This document shows positions 54,688-62,011 of a DNA stretch of 64,000 nucleotides, piece by piece. Source of the DNA: Fluviispira sanaruensis (lineage in GTDB: Bacteria; Bdellovibrionota_B; Oligoflexia; Silvanigrellales; Silvanigrellaceae); assembly GCF_004295685.1 (NCBI RefSeq), contig NZ_AP019368.1:2929501-2993500 (forward strand), given 5' to 3'. A program made the translations under genes and the position numbers. Within the stretch, counting starts at the first letter, position 1. Every line of letters starts with the position of its first letter. Below the pieces are notes generated by a model, which ran no database searches, had not been told where the DNA came from, and saw nothing but the letters and a program-made list of their open reading frames with translations.

Positions 54688-55533
54688 TTAAAGTAACGAA
54701 TTATCCCATGTTCCTTCCACTGGCTCTTCTACTTTTACCATTTCAGTCCTGCCTAAGTCTATTTTAAGTAAATTGGGTGCATAAGTAGGAGATAGATTAT
54801 TTCGCTTTAATATAAATTTAAAAACCTCAAAACTAGCCAATAAGCCTACGATATTCGCAACAGGACAAAGCACTGCCCATGGGGCTTTTTTATCGACAAA
54901 GGCATGCGCCCATTCCTCTTGCGCTCCAAACTTAACAGAATTTATTGCTCTCTCATTTTTTATTTTTAAAATATCATTTTTAACTTCGTCACTTAATTCT
55001 TTACTATAAGAATTATGCCGTAAAACAATTTCATACGGAGGTGTGTTATGTGAAAAAGTCATCACGCCGCCACGAAAGGGAGGAGTCACAGCAATCCAAA
55101 CGGATGGTATTTGCATTTTTTGAGCAGCTCTATGAATAATAACTCTCGTTACAAGGTTATCTGTAGCATCTACAACAATGTCAGAGTCTTTTAATAAACG
55201 ATTGGCATTTTCTTCATTAAACATTTCTAATGAAACTTTTACATTTATATTTGGATTTATATCTATTAAAGTTTCTTTAGCGCATTCTGCTTTGTATTTT
55301 TCAATTCTTGAGACTGAAGAAAGCATTTGTCTATTAATATTACTCAATTCAAATTTATCCATATCAACTACATGGATATTTCCAACTCCCATTCGAGCGA
55401 GCGAAATGAGAGTCACTCCACCTACCCCACCCGCTCCGATCACAGTGACTTTTACTTTAGCTAAACTTTTTTGTTCCTTTTCTGTTACTACACCGATGTT
55501 TCTCATAAAAATTTCATTTTCTATCGATTGCAT
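54688..55533 (-). CDS. E1/ThiF/MoeB-like adenylyltransferase, paralogue B
   Basis: The 281-residue protein has the E1 ATP site: VTVIGAGGVGGVTLISLARM (31-50), VVDMDKFELSNINRQML (55-71) and DSDIVVDATDNLVTRVIIHRAA. A later WAVLCPVANIVG segment holds a cysteine near the crossover loop. CxxC zinc pairs of MoeB/ThiF are not seen. E1-like enzymes adenylate a C-terminal carboxylate. It lies 99 nt after paralogue A, with GAAGGG before the ATG. No ubiquitin-like partner protein is visible. Confidence 0.82.
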   Translation of the reverse strand: MQSIENEIFMRNIGVVTEKEQKSLAKVKVTVIGAGGVGGVTLISLARMGVGNIHVVDMDKFELSNINRQMLSSVSRIEKYKAECAKETLIDINPNINVKVSLEMFNEENANRLLKDSDIVVDATDNLVTRVIIHRAAQKMQIPSVWIAVTPPFRGGVMTFSHNTPPYEIVLRHNSYSKELSDEVKNDILKIKNERAINSVKFGAQEEWAHAFVDKKAPWAVLCPVANIVGLLASFEVFKFILKRNNLSPTYAPNLLKIDLGRTEMVKVEEPVEGTWDNSLL

Positions 55534-55548
55534 TTCTTACCCTTCAAT

Positions 55549-55599
55549 TTATAAGATATTTTTAATTATGCTTTTCTTAATTACACTAAAACTTTTCAT
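55549..55599 (-). CDS. possible 16-residue peptide gene between the two E1-like genes
   Basis: A short frame encodes MKSFSVIKKSIIKNIL in the 99-nt space between the E1 paralogues. It is basic and amphipathic, but has no clear ribosome site. E1-like enzymes such as MccB and PaaA act on tiny peptides encoded next to them, which is why it is listed. Chance is quite possible. Confidence 0.2.
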   Translation of the reverse strand: MKSFSVIKKSIIKNIL

Positions 55600-55632
55600 A
55601 ATTATGCTTTTTGAGTTTTTATATCTCAATTT

Positions 55633-56496
55633 TTAAATATGAATAGCCTCCCAATAACCCTGACTTGGTGTCTGAACAGAAACGGGATAAAGCATGTTAT
55701 CCATATCTATTAGAATGCCTTTAGGCGCCAACGCCAAAGGTTTTTTACCAATAATAAGCTGAATAACTTCATGACAACTGAACGATGCTAACAAGGATGC
55801 GCGAATAGGAGTTATGATCCACCCAACTTTTCCTGCGCAGAAATCATCGGCCCATTCTTTTGGTGCACCCTTTTCAACTGAATATTGCGCTCTTTGTTTC
55901 TTTAAGTTTTGCACAAATTCATGCACCGAAGGATCGGATATTTTTTTTCCTTGTGTAGGAATATTTAAGGCAGTTTCGTAATCGATACCATCTGGAATAA
56001 AAGTAGAAACAAATCCTCTGTGCGGAGGACTTCCTGACATTGATACACTGGGAATCCCATGTCTTCTTGCAGCTCGATGGACAACAATTCTCGAGGGCAT
56101 ATCATCCAAAGCTTCGAGCACAACATCATGGCCTTTTATCAATTCATCCACATTTTCTTCTGTCACTTTTACTTGGTGAAAGGCTGTTTTTAAAAATGGG
56201 TTAATATCTTTTAAATATTTTTCAGTGGAAACACTTTTTGCCTCATCTATTGTTGAACAAAACGCCAACATCTGTCTATTGATATTTGAAATTTCAAATG
56301 TGTCGGGATCCACTCCACTTAACGAACCAATTCCAGCGCGTGCACAGAGAATGGCCTCCATTCCTCCCACACCACCTAAGCCAAAAATCATGACTTTACT
56401 TTTAGCAAGCATCTCTTGTTCTTTAAGTGTGTAGACACCAATATTTTTTTTGGTCATTTCTAAATAATATTCTGCTTCATTTAACTTTATATGCAT
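55633..56496 (-). CDS. E1/ThiF/MoeB-like adenylyltransferase, paralogue A
   Basis: The 287-residue protein is a paralogue of the next gene: VMIFGLGGVGGMEAILCARAG (36-55), GVDPDTFEISNINRQML (61-77), HDVVLEALDDMPSRIVVHRAA, then EWADDFCAGKVGWIITP, where a cysteine lies near the crossover loop region. Zinc CxxC pairs are absent. AGGGGG precedes the ATG by 4 nt. It is the first gene of the four-gene minus-strand operon, so the two E1-like proteins may form a heterodimer or act in sequence on one substrate. Confidence 0.82.
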   Translation of the reverse strand: MHIKLNEAEYYLEMTKKNIGVYTLKEQEMLAKSKVMIFGLGGVGGMEAILCARAGIGSLSGVDPDTFEISNINRQMLAFCSTIDEAKSVSTEKYLKDINPFLKTAFHQVKVTEENVDELIKGHDVVLEALDDMPSRIVVHRAARRHGIPSVSMSGSPPHRGFVSTFIPDGIDYETALNIPTQGKKISDPSVHEFVQNLKKQRAQYSVEKGAPKEWADDFCAGKVGWIITPIRASLLASFSCHEVIQLIIGKKPLALAPKGILIDMDNMLYPVSVQTPSQGYWEAIHI

Positions 56497-56519
56497 GCTT
56501 CCCCCTTTTGCAAGATCCG

Positions 56520-56579
56520 TTATAAATGAGTCTTAAGCTCTTGCAAACAAAAGAGAACGGGCGCAACAAAATGTTTCAT
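56520..56579 (-). CDS. possible 19-residue leader or precursor peptide gene
   Basis: A short frame starting at the edge of the large palindrome encodes MKHFVAPVLFCLQELKTHL, 23 nt upstream of the E1 paralogue A start. There is no ribosome site, because the palindrome occupies that position. It is listed only because E1-like peptide-modifying operons often have tiny precursor genes at the front. Confidence 0.2.
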   Translation of the reverse strand: MKHFVAPVLFCLQELKTHL

Positions 56580-56640
56580 GTGTTGTGAATTTTTTTGTTT
56601 ATTTAAAAATTTTTAAATAAACAAAAAAATTCACAACACA
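56579..56640. repeat. perfect 62-bp palindrome with no loop
   Basis: The left arm (56579-56609) starts TGTGTTGTGAA, passes an A/T-rich stretch and is followed directly by its exact inverse (56610-56640, ending TTCACAACACA). All 31 base pairs match. It lies between the divergent E1-like operon and the ABC-3C operon, 83 bp before the first and 159 bp before the second. It could form a cruciform, bind a dimeric regulator, or be a strong insulating hairpin. Confidence 0.9.
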
Positions 56641-56725
56641 CCTTAGTTTAATTTAATATTATTTTGCAAAAATTGAGTGTGTAATTACTTAATATTTTCT
56701 AATAAAATAATTTTAAAAATTTATT

Positions 56726-56754
56726 TGATATTCAATAAAAAATCATTTATTCCT
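56726..56754 (+). promoter_or_regulatory. predicted promoter of the ABC-3C operon
   Basis: TTGATA (56726-56731), 17 nt and TATTCC (56749-56754), about 45 nt before the ATG at 56799. The -10 box is a weak match. Confidence 0.35.
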
Positions 56755-56798
56755 AACTAGAACTTTGATTCATTCATACTTGAGGGAAACATTGCACA

Positions 56799-57749
56799 AT
56801 GAAATATGCTTATGAAGACATAAGTCCAGATCAATTTGAAGAGTTAATTATTTTAATTTGCCACAAATTGTTTGGAATTTCTGTGCAGTGTTTTTCTAAA
56901 GGTATTGACGGAGGAAGAGATGCTAAATTTATTGGCAAAGCCGAAGCATTCCCAAGCAAATCTTCTCCATGGAACGGTATTACAATTATTCAAGCAAAAC
57001 ATACTAATGGCTATAATCGAAGCTGCTCCGAAAATGACTTCTTTAATACTTCTGCAAAAAGCAGTATCATTCTCGAAGAAATTGATAAAATTAAAATGCT
57101 AAAAAAAATTGGCGATCTTGATAATTATATATTATTCACCAATCGAAAGTTAACTGCGAATATGCAAAATGAAATTCATAATTTCATTTCATCTGCTTGT
57201 GATATTCCAGTGCACTCAATTTACATATATGGTGTGGAACAAATTGAATTATATTTAAAAATCTACCCAGATATAATAAAGATTGCAAAAATTGATCCGC
57301 TTGATTCTCCTCTTATTATCAGTCCAGATGATCTAGCTGAAGTTGTAGAAGCTTTTGCAAAATATAGGGAAATCATAAAAAAAACAATTGAGCACCCACC
57401 AAAGCCAAGAATAACTTATATGGAAAAAAATGAAATTAACAATATGGACAGTGAATATGCAAAATCACTCTTAAAAAAATACCTAAAAGAAACTGCTCAA
57501 ATTAAAACATTTTTAGCTGCTCCAGAAAATTCTCATTTACTTGAATCATATTGTGCGAGTGTTGAAGAATTTAATTTTAAAATTTTTTCACATAGAAAAA
57601 GTTATCAAGAATTCAATAAAATACTTGATTATATTTCTGACATGCTTTTTTCTAGAGATCCAGTCTTGAAGAAGACCAAGAACAAAACAATCACCCGAAC
57701 AATGCTATTCTATATGTATTGGAATTGTGATATAGGAAAGGAGGAATAA
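56799..57749 (+). CDS. ABC-3C-type defence effector with nuclease-like N-terminal domain
   Basis: The 316-residue protein begins YEDISPDQFEELIILICHKLFG, a typical Mrr-like restriction-endonuclease start. The fold's active-site order is visible: GIDGGRDAKFIG (acidic residue) and ITIIQAKHTNG (QxK of the PD-D/ExK fold). The C-terminal half (about 180-316) is a helical C-terminal domain of the kind found in ABC-three-component systems. The stop overlaps the next ATG (TAATG). It would cut nucleic acid when its ATPase partner senses a trigger; that is by family analogy. Confidence 0.75.
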   Translation: MKYAYEDISPDQFEELIILICHKLFGISVQCFSKGIDGGRDAKFIGKAEAFPSKSSPWNGITIIQAKHTNGYNRSCSENDFFNTSAKSSIILEEIDKIKMLKKIGDLDNYILFTNRKLTANMQNEIHNFISSACDIPVHSIYIYGVEQIELYLKIYPDIIKIAKIDPLDSPLIISPDDLAEVVEAFAKYREIIKKTIEHPPKPRITYMEKNEINNMDSEYAKSLLKKYLKETAQIKTFLAAPENSHLLESYCASVEEFNFKIFSHRKSYQEFNKILDYISDMLFSRDPVLKKTKNKTITRTMLFYMYWNCDIGKEE

Positions 57750-57997
57750 TGCTTAGGCCTTCTAAACATTCTCATCCAGATTATACCGTGATAAATATAT
57801 CATTTTTGATATTAAAACACTTAAAAAAAGAACGTATAGAAGATTATGAAAAACTAAAAAAAATAATTAAAAAGAAGTTTAATGGAAGCAATAACTTATT
57901 CTTACCTTCATTAAATTTTCTTTTCTTGCTAGGATTAATTGAATATAGACCAAAATCTGATACTGTGGAGTATTTAGGTAACAATGAAAATTTCTAA
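57749..57997 (+). CDS. ABC-3C middle component
   Basis: The 82-residue protein (RPSKHSHPDYTVINISFLIL at the start, FLPSLNFLFLLGLIEYRPKSD near the end) has the small winged-helix-like pattern of middle components that bridge effector and ATPase. A strong AAAGGAGG lies 4 nt before the ATG. Its end overlaps the ATPase start by 14 nt, so all three proteins are translationally coupled. Confidence 0.75.
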   Translation: MLRPSKHSHPDYTVINISFLILKHLKKERIEDYEKLKKIIKKKFNGSNNLFLPSLNFLFLLGLIEYRPKSDTVEYLGNNENF

Positions 57998-59786
57998 AAT
58001 ATACTGCAATAAACCTGAAATATTTCAAGCTGTTTATTTCAACTCCGGACTCAACGTCATTATGGGAGAAATCCGTCTCCCTGAAAACAAAATGAAAGAC
58101 ACACATAACTTAGGTAAATCTACACTTGGACTTATTATTGATTTTTGCTTGTTATCAAGTCCTAAATCGTCTTTTTTCTTATTTAAGCAAAAAGAAATTT
58201 TTAAACAATTCTCATTCTTTATTGAAATCGAACTTTTTGATAGCACATTTATTACAATTCGTAGAAATGTTGAAGACAATACGAAAATATGCTTTAAAAA
58301 ACACAAATTAAGTAAACAAGATTTTAATCAGATCCTACCTCATGAATGGGATCACTTTAATCTCTCTATCGATAAAGCAAAAGATCTTTTAGATGGACTT
58401 CTTGATATAAAACCAATCAAACCATGGAGCTACAGAAAAATAGTTGGCTATTTGCTTCGCTCACAGGATGATTATAAAGACGTATTTCTATTAAATAAAA
58501 ATATGAGATCAGCTCATTCTGATTGGAAACCATTTTTAGCTCATATTTTTGGTTTTAATGCTGATTTAATTAATTTTCATTATAAAAAAGATAAAGACCT
58601 GAACGAAATAAAAACACAAGAAAAATTTTTAATGAATGAACTAGGAGATATAATTGATGAAATAAGTAAAATCGATGGAATTTTGCTGCTGAAACAAAAA
58701 GAAATTGAAAAAAAACAGATTCTATTGAATTCTTTTGATTTCAATCTTCAAGACATCAATAAAACAGATTCACTCGTAAACAAAATCAACGAAGATATAG
58801 CAGAACTCAATTCTATGCGTTATTATTTAGTGCAAAATCGAAAAAAAATCAAAAATTCTCTTGCAAACAACAAAATTAATTTTAATCCAGACGACGTGCA
58901 AAAGTTATTTAAAGAAGCGGGTGTTTTTTTTGAAGGACAAATTAAAAAAGATTTTGAACAGTTAATAGCTTTCAATAAAGCGATTACCGAAGAAAGAAAA
59001 AATTATCTTAAAGAAGAATTAGCTGAAATTGAGCAAAAGATAATTAATATAAACAAAGAACTTGAAGTTCTAAACAAGCAACAAGCTGGATCTCTTTCCT
59101 ATTTAAGCGAAACGGATATTTTCAATAAATACAAGCAATTTTCTGATGATATTGTAACTTTAAAAGCAGATGCATCTATTTTAGAAAACCAAAAACAAAA
59201 AACTCATCGTCTCCATAGTCTTCAAGCACAAATTAGATCATTAAATGAAGAAAAAAGTCATATACAAAATGATATAGAATTAGATATTAAAAGTATAAAC
59301 TCTGATAGTCATAGTTTATACTCTTTAATTCGAATTTTCTTTAATGAGATTATTGAAAATATTCTGGATAGAAAGGCTCTATTAAGTATATTTACAAATA
59401 GAGAAGGGCACTTAGAGTTTAGAGCGGATATTCTTGATGAGTTAGGGAATACTACCAATCAAGATGATGGGCACACATATAAGAAACTATTATGTATTGC
59501 ATTTGATATGGCTGTACTAAAAGCTTACCTTAGTGAAAGATATCCTAGATTTGTTTTCCATGATGGTGTTTTTGAATCATTGGACAGACGCAAAAAGGAA
59601 GTTCTATTATCAACTCTTAGAGAATATGCAAATCTTGGTATACAACAAATTATAACTATGATTGATTCTGAAATTCCTAATGATATTGATAATAAGAATA
59701 AGCCATTTATTTATCCAAATGAAATTATTTTAAAACTGCATGATGACGGTATTGACGGTAGACTTTTTAAAATGAAATCTTGGTAA
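57984..59786 (+). CDS. DUF2326 SMC-like ATPase of an ABC-3C defence system
   Basis: The 600-residue protein has the DUF2326 layout. The N-terminal NSGLNVIMGEIRLPENKM and THNLGKSTLGLIIDFCLL form the variant Walker A. A long coiled coil (about 210-440) rich in Lys, Glu and Ile follows. The C-terminal ATPase half has YPRFVFHDGVFESLDRRKKEVL, a Walker B-like segment, and IQQIITMIDSEIP. It would act as the sensor or activator of the nuclease-like partner. No toxin or methylase genes are adjacent. Confidence 0.82.
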   Translation: MKISKIYCNKPEIFQAVYFNSGLNVIMGEIRLPENKMKDTHNLGKSTLGLIIDFCLLSSPKSSFFLFKQKEIFKQFSFFIEIELFDSTFITIRRNVEDNTKICFKKHKLSKQDFNQILPHEWDHFNLSIDKAKDLLDGLLDIKPIKPWSYRKIVGYLLRSQDDYKDVFLLNKNMRSAHSDWKPFLAHIFGFNADLINFHYKKDKDLNEIKTQEKFLMNELGDIIDEISKIDGILLLKQKEIEKKQILLNSFDFNLQDINKTDSLVNKINEDIAELNSMRYYLVQNRKKIKNSLANNKINFNPDDVQKLFKEAGVFFEGQIKKDFEQLIAFNKAITEERKNYLKEELAEIEQKIININKELEVLNKQQAGSLSYLSETDIFNKYKQFSDDIVTLKADASILENQKQKTHRLHSLQAQIRSLNEEKSHIQNDIELDIKSINSDSHSLYSLIRIFFNEIIENILDRKALLSIFTNREGHLEFRADILDELGNTTNQDDGHTYKKLLCIAFDMAVLKAYLSERYPRFVFHDGVFESLDRRKKEVLLSTLREYANLGIQQIITMIDSEIPNDIDNKNKPFIYPNEIILKLHDDGIDGRLFKMKSW

Positions 59787-59814
59787 TGCCTTTCAATCCC
59801 ACATTTATTTTAAA

Positions 59815-60984
59815 TCAACTCGCGCGGGAAGTTTTCATGACAGATTGATTGGGAAAGTTTTTTTGTTGTTTTAACTGATAAGATAAAATTGCTTCAAAAA
59901 GGCGTTTAGATAAATTTTGATTTTCAAATTCAATTCCAATACACCATTCACCGGATTCAGAACTTGTCCATGAAATTTTTCCTGACATAGATTGTATGCG
60001 ATGGGTGATATCTTTTTCTACCACCTTTTTCTTAGTGTTCGAAGATAAAGTAGAAAGTGATGATGATTTTTTCTGCTGCTTTTTAGCTTTTACTTCTGCA
60101 GCTTCTACCTTTGTTATACCTTTTTTACTTTTTTCCTGTGTTACCACAAATTCTTCTTGTGAATTTGTAATATGAGAAATTTTTGAGAGCTCAAGCACGC
60201 TGCCACTTTCAATATCTGAATGCGATGGCAGTTTTAATGTAACAGAACTTCCTGAAGAAATTATTTCCATACTCGCTAACAGTAAATTCCAATCCGTTAA
60301 TCCAGATTTCCCCTGTTTACTTGGTTTTAATTTCACACCGCTCAAAGAACAATCTTCAATAATTCCGCAAAAATAAATTGGTATAGGCTCTACAACTTCT
60401 GCTTTATCCTTTGTTAGTTTTTTCTCCTTAAGATTTTTCCCGCTCTTTTTTGTTACCTTTTCTGTCTTTGTCTCAACTTTAGCTCCAACAGCTTTTTTAC
60501 TTTTTTGTGGTGCTAATATCTGCTGAAAAGCAAAAACACTTTCATTTTCAAGCAGCACTTCGGCAAAGACAGGTAAATGACAAGCAACCCTCTTTTGAGT
60601 TCTTGTCTTTACCTCACAAAAGCGCTGTGCCACAGCGATCACAACTTCAGGATTCACCGGTTTCTTCAACCAACTCTGGCAGTCAGCATAGGGAAGCAAT
60701 GACGTTTCAATGGACTGAATCACATCTGGTCGATCAAATGCTGTGATTAAAATGGGGGTATCATACAATTTTTTAAGGTGCAGAGCTGTTTTTGCTCCAT
60801 TCAAATCTGGCAAATCAAAATCAATGATAAAGGCATCGACACCTTCGCTGCACTTAGCCAATTGAAGCGCTTCTGCAGATGTCTTAGCCACAAGAACCTG
60901 TATGCCAGGATAATGATCTTTGAAAACTTCACTGGTCATGACGAGACTGGCTTTGCTTGAATCGGCAATTAAGATTTTCTTCAC
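59815..60984 (-). CDS. receiver-domain response regulator with C-terminal PilZ-like domain
   Basis: The GTG at 60984 follows GGGAG by 7 nt and gives 389 residues; the frame also runs to 61053. The receiver is KKILIADSSKASLVMTSEVF with the phosphoacceptor in AFIIDFDLPDLNGAKTAL and the conserved lysine in WLKKPVNPEVV. After RVACHLPVFAEVLLEN a lysine-rich low-complexity linker interrupts a PilZ-like region (CGIIEDCSLSGVKLKPS, EWCIGIEFENQNLSKRLFEAIL). PilZ domains bind cyclic di-GMP, so it may link phosphorylation and c-di-GMP signals. Confidence 0.72.
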   Translation of the reverse strand: MKKILIADSSKASLVMTSEVFKDHYPGIQVLVAKTSAEALQLAKCSEGVDAFIIDFDLPDLNGAKTALHLKKLYDTPILITAFDRPDVIQSIETSLLPYADCQSWLKKPVNPEVVIAVAQRFCEVKTRTQKRVACHLPVFAEVLLENESVFAFQQILAPQKSKKAVGAKVETKTEKVTKKSGKNLKEKKLTKDKAEVVEPIPIYFCGIIEDCSLSGVKLKPSKQGKSGLTDWNLLLASMEIISSGSSVTLKLPSHSDIESGSVLELSKISHITNSQEEFVVTQEKSKKGITKVEAAEVKAKKQQKKSSSLSTLSSNTKKKVVEKDITHRIQSMSGKISWTSSESGEWCIGIEFENQNLSKRLFEAILSYQLKQQKNFPNQSVMKTSRAS

Positions 60985-61128
60985 TTTTTGACTCCCAAGG
61001 GTTGAGCTCGCTTGAGAGATTATAATCCGAAAGAATAAATACTTGTGTGACAAAAAATATAAGTGGGAAAAAATTTGTCTATTTGAAAATAAATGAAAAA
61101 CAAGGAGTTTCGCGGCTAGGATGAAGAA

Positions 61129-61203
61129 TGGCTCCCCAGGGGTGGATTGAACACCCGACCAAGTGATTAACAGTCACTTGCTCTACCACTGAGCTACTGA
61201 GGA
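61129..61203 (-). tRNA. tRNA-Asn (anticodon GTT)
   Basis: The minus strand folds as a complete tRNA: acceptor TCCTCAG pairing with CTGGGGA (one G-T), D arm GCTC-AGTGGTA-GAGC, anticodon stem AGTGA/TCACT with loop CTGTTAA, T arm GGGTG-TTCAATC-CACCC, and encoded CCA at the end. The anticodon lies at 61169-61171. Confidence 0.95.
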
Positions 61204-61225
61204 ACGTCTTCGTGAAAGTGTGTCT

Positions 61226-61249
61226 ACATAATCGCGAGAGAGAGGTCAA
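61226..61249 (-). promoter_or_regulatory. possible tRNA promoter
   Basis: On the minus strand a good TTGACC lies at 61249-61244, followed by weak -10 candidates (TATGTA or TAGACA) before the tRNA. The spacing is not optimal, so this is tentative. Confidence 0.3.
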
Positions 61250-61325
61250 GTCGATTTAAAAAAAATTTTTCATTTTTTTTATTTCATGTTTTTTTGCTCT
61301 ATTTTGAGAAAAAATATGCCTATTT

Positions 61326-61988
61326 TTAAGGAATAAGTCCGTCTGCCGCCAAAACATCGCTTTTTTCCCAGGCAAACTCCCACTTATGAACTCGCTGCTG
61401 CCCGCTCACAAGTGGGCGAAGTATGTCGAGGCGCTTCAGGCGACGGTGAAAATTTCCAGGATCGATTTCTTGGCTTGAAAGCATACCCACAAGCAAACGA
61501 AGGTCTTGGATTGAAAAGACTTGCGAAAGGAGCTCAAAGGTAAAGGTTGTATTTTTAACCCACAGTGGAACTTGATTGAGGCACTCCCTTAAAAAAAGAC
61601 GGCTGTCAGGAGCTAAAATAGAGTCTTGGGAGAAAAGATTTTCTGCATCAAGCCAAACCCCCTTCGCATGCGAAGAAAACTCCTGGGGGAGAGCGATAGC
61701 GCGGACAATGGCGATACTTTGGGATTGTTCAAAAAGGAGATCTCTATCATAGACATCAACAATACGATCTTTACAACGAGCAGAATTGAGCCAATTTTCT
61801 AAGTCAGCAAATGGAACTCCTGAAAGAAGATCTCTTAGAATTTGGCGCGTTCCACCATGTAAATGAAGGTCTTGCTTCAGCATAATGCTTGGGAAAGTCT
61901 GTCTGTCACTTGTGGGATCTTTGGTCACCAAAACACGAAGGCTATCGCTGACTGCAGCGATAGGTATCAAAAAAAGTTCTGTTTTCAA
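61326..61988 (-). CDS. NUDIX/NrtR-like protein without a visible NUDIX box
   Basis: The 220-residue protein resembles NrtR-type regulators. The N-terminal part (SDSLRVLVTK, LPQEFSSHAKGVWLDAENLF) is like a NUDIX fold, but no GxxxxxExxxxxxxREUxEExGU signature is present. The C-terminal FTFELLSQVFSIQDLRLLVG and DPGNFHRRLKRLDILRPLV resemble the winged helix. It may be a ligand-binding transcription regulator, or an inactive NUDIX protein. It lies 23 nt after the DUF4340 gene. Confidence 0.55.
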   Translation of the reverse strand: MKTELFLIPIAAVSDSLRVLVTKDPTSDRQTFPSIMLKQDLHLHGGTRQILRDLLSGVPFADLENWLNSARCKDRIVDVYDRDLLFEQSQSIAIVRAIALPQEFSSHAKGVWLDAENLFSQDSILAPDSRLFLRECLNQVPLWVKNTTFTFELLSQVFSIQDLRLLVGMLSSQEIDPGNFHRRLKRLDILRPLVSGQQRVHKWEFAWEKSDVLAADGLIP

Positions 61989-62011
61989 AAGAAATTACTC
62001 CATCTATTTTT

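Larger units (their letters stand above)
56497..56798. other. 302-bp divergent intergenic region
   Basis: Besides the palindrome and the tiny frame near the E1 gene, this region holds a candidate promoter for the plus-strand operon. The E1-side promoter cannot be assigned clearly. No other gene or RNA is visible. Confidence 0.5.

Noticed and set aside
55564-55612. Direct repeat AATTATGCTTTT twice between the E1-like genes
   Set aside because: Only two copies in AT-rich DNA; could be chance, and no regulator site type fits.
61204-61325. Search for an integrase attachment site beside tRNA-Asn
   Set aside because: No repeat of the tRNA 3' end and no integrase gene are present in the window.
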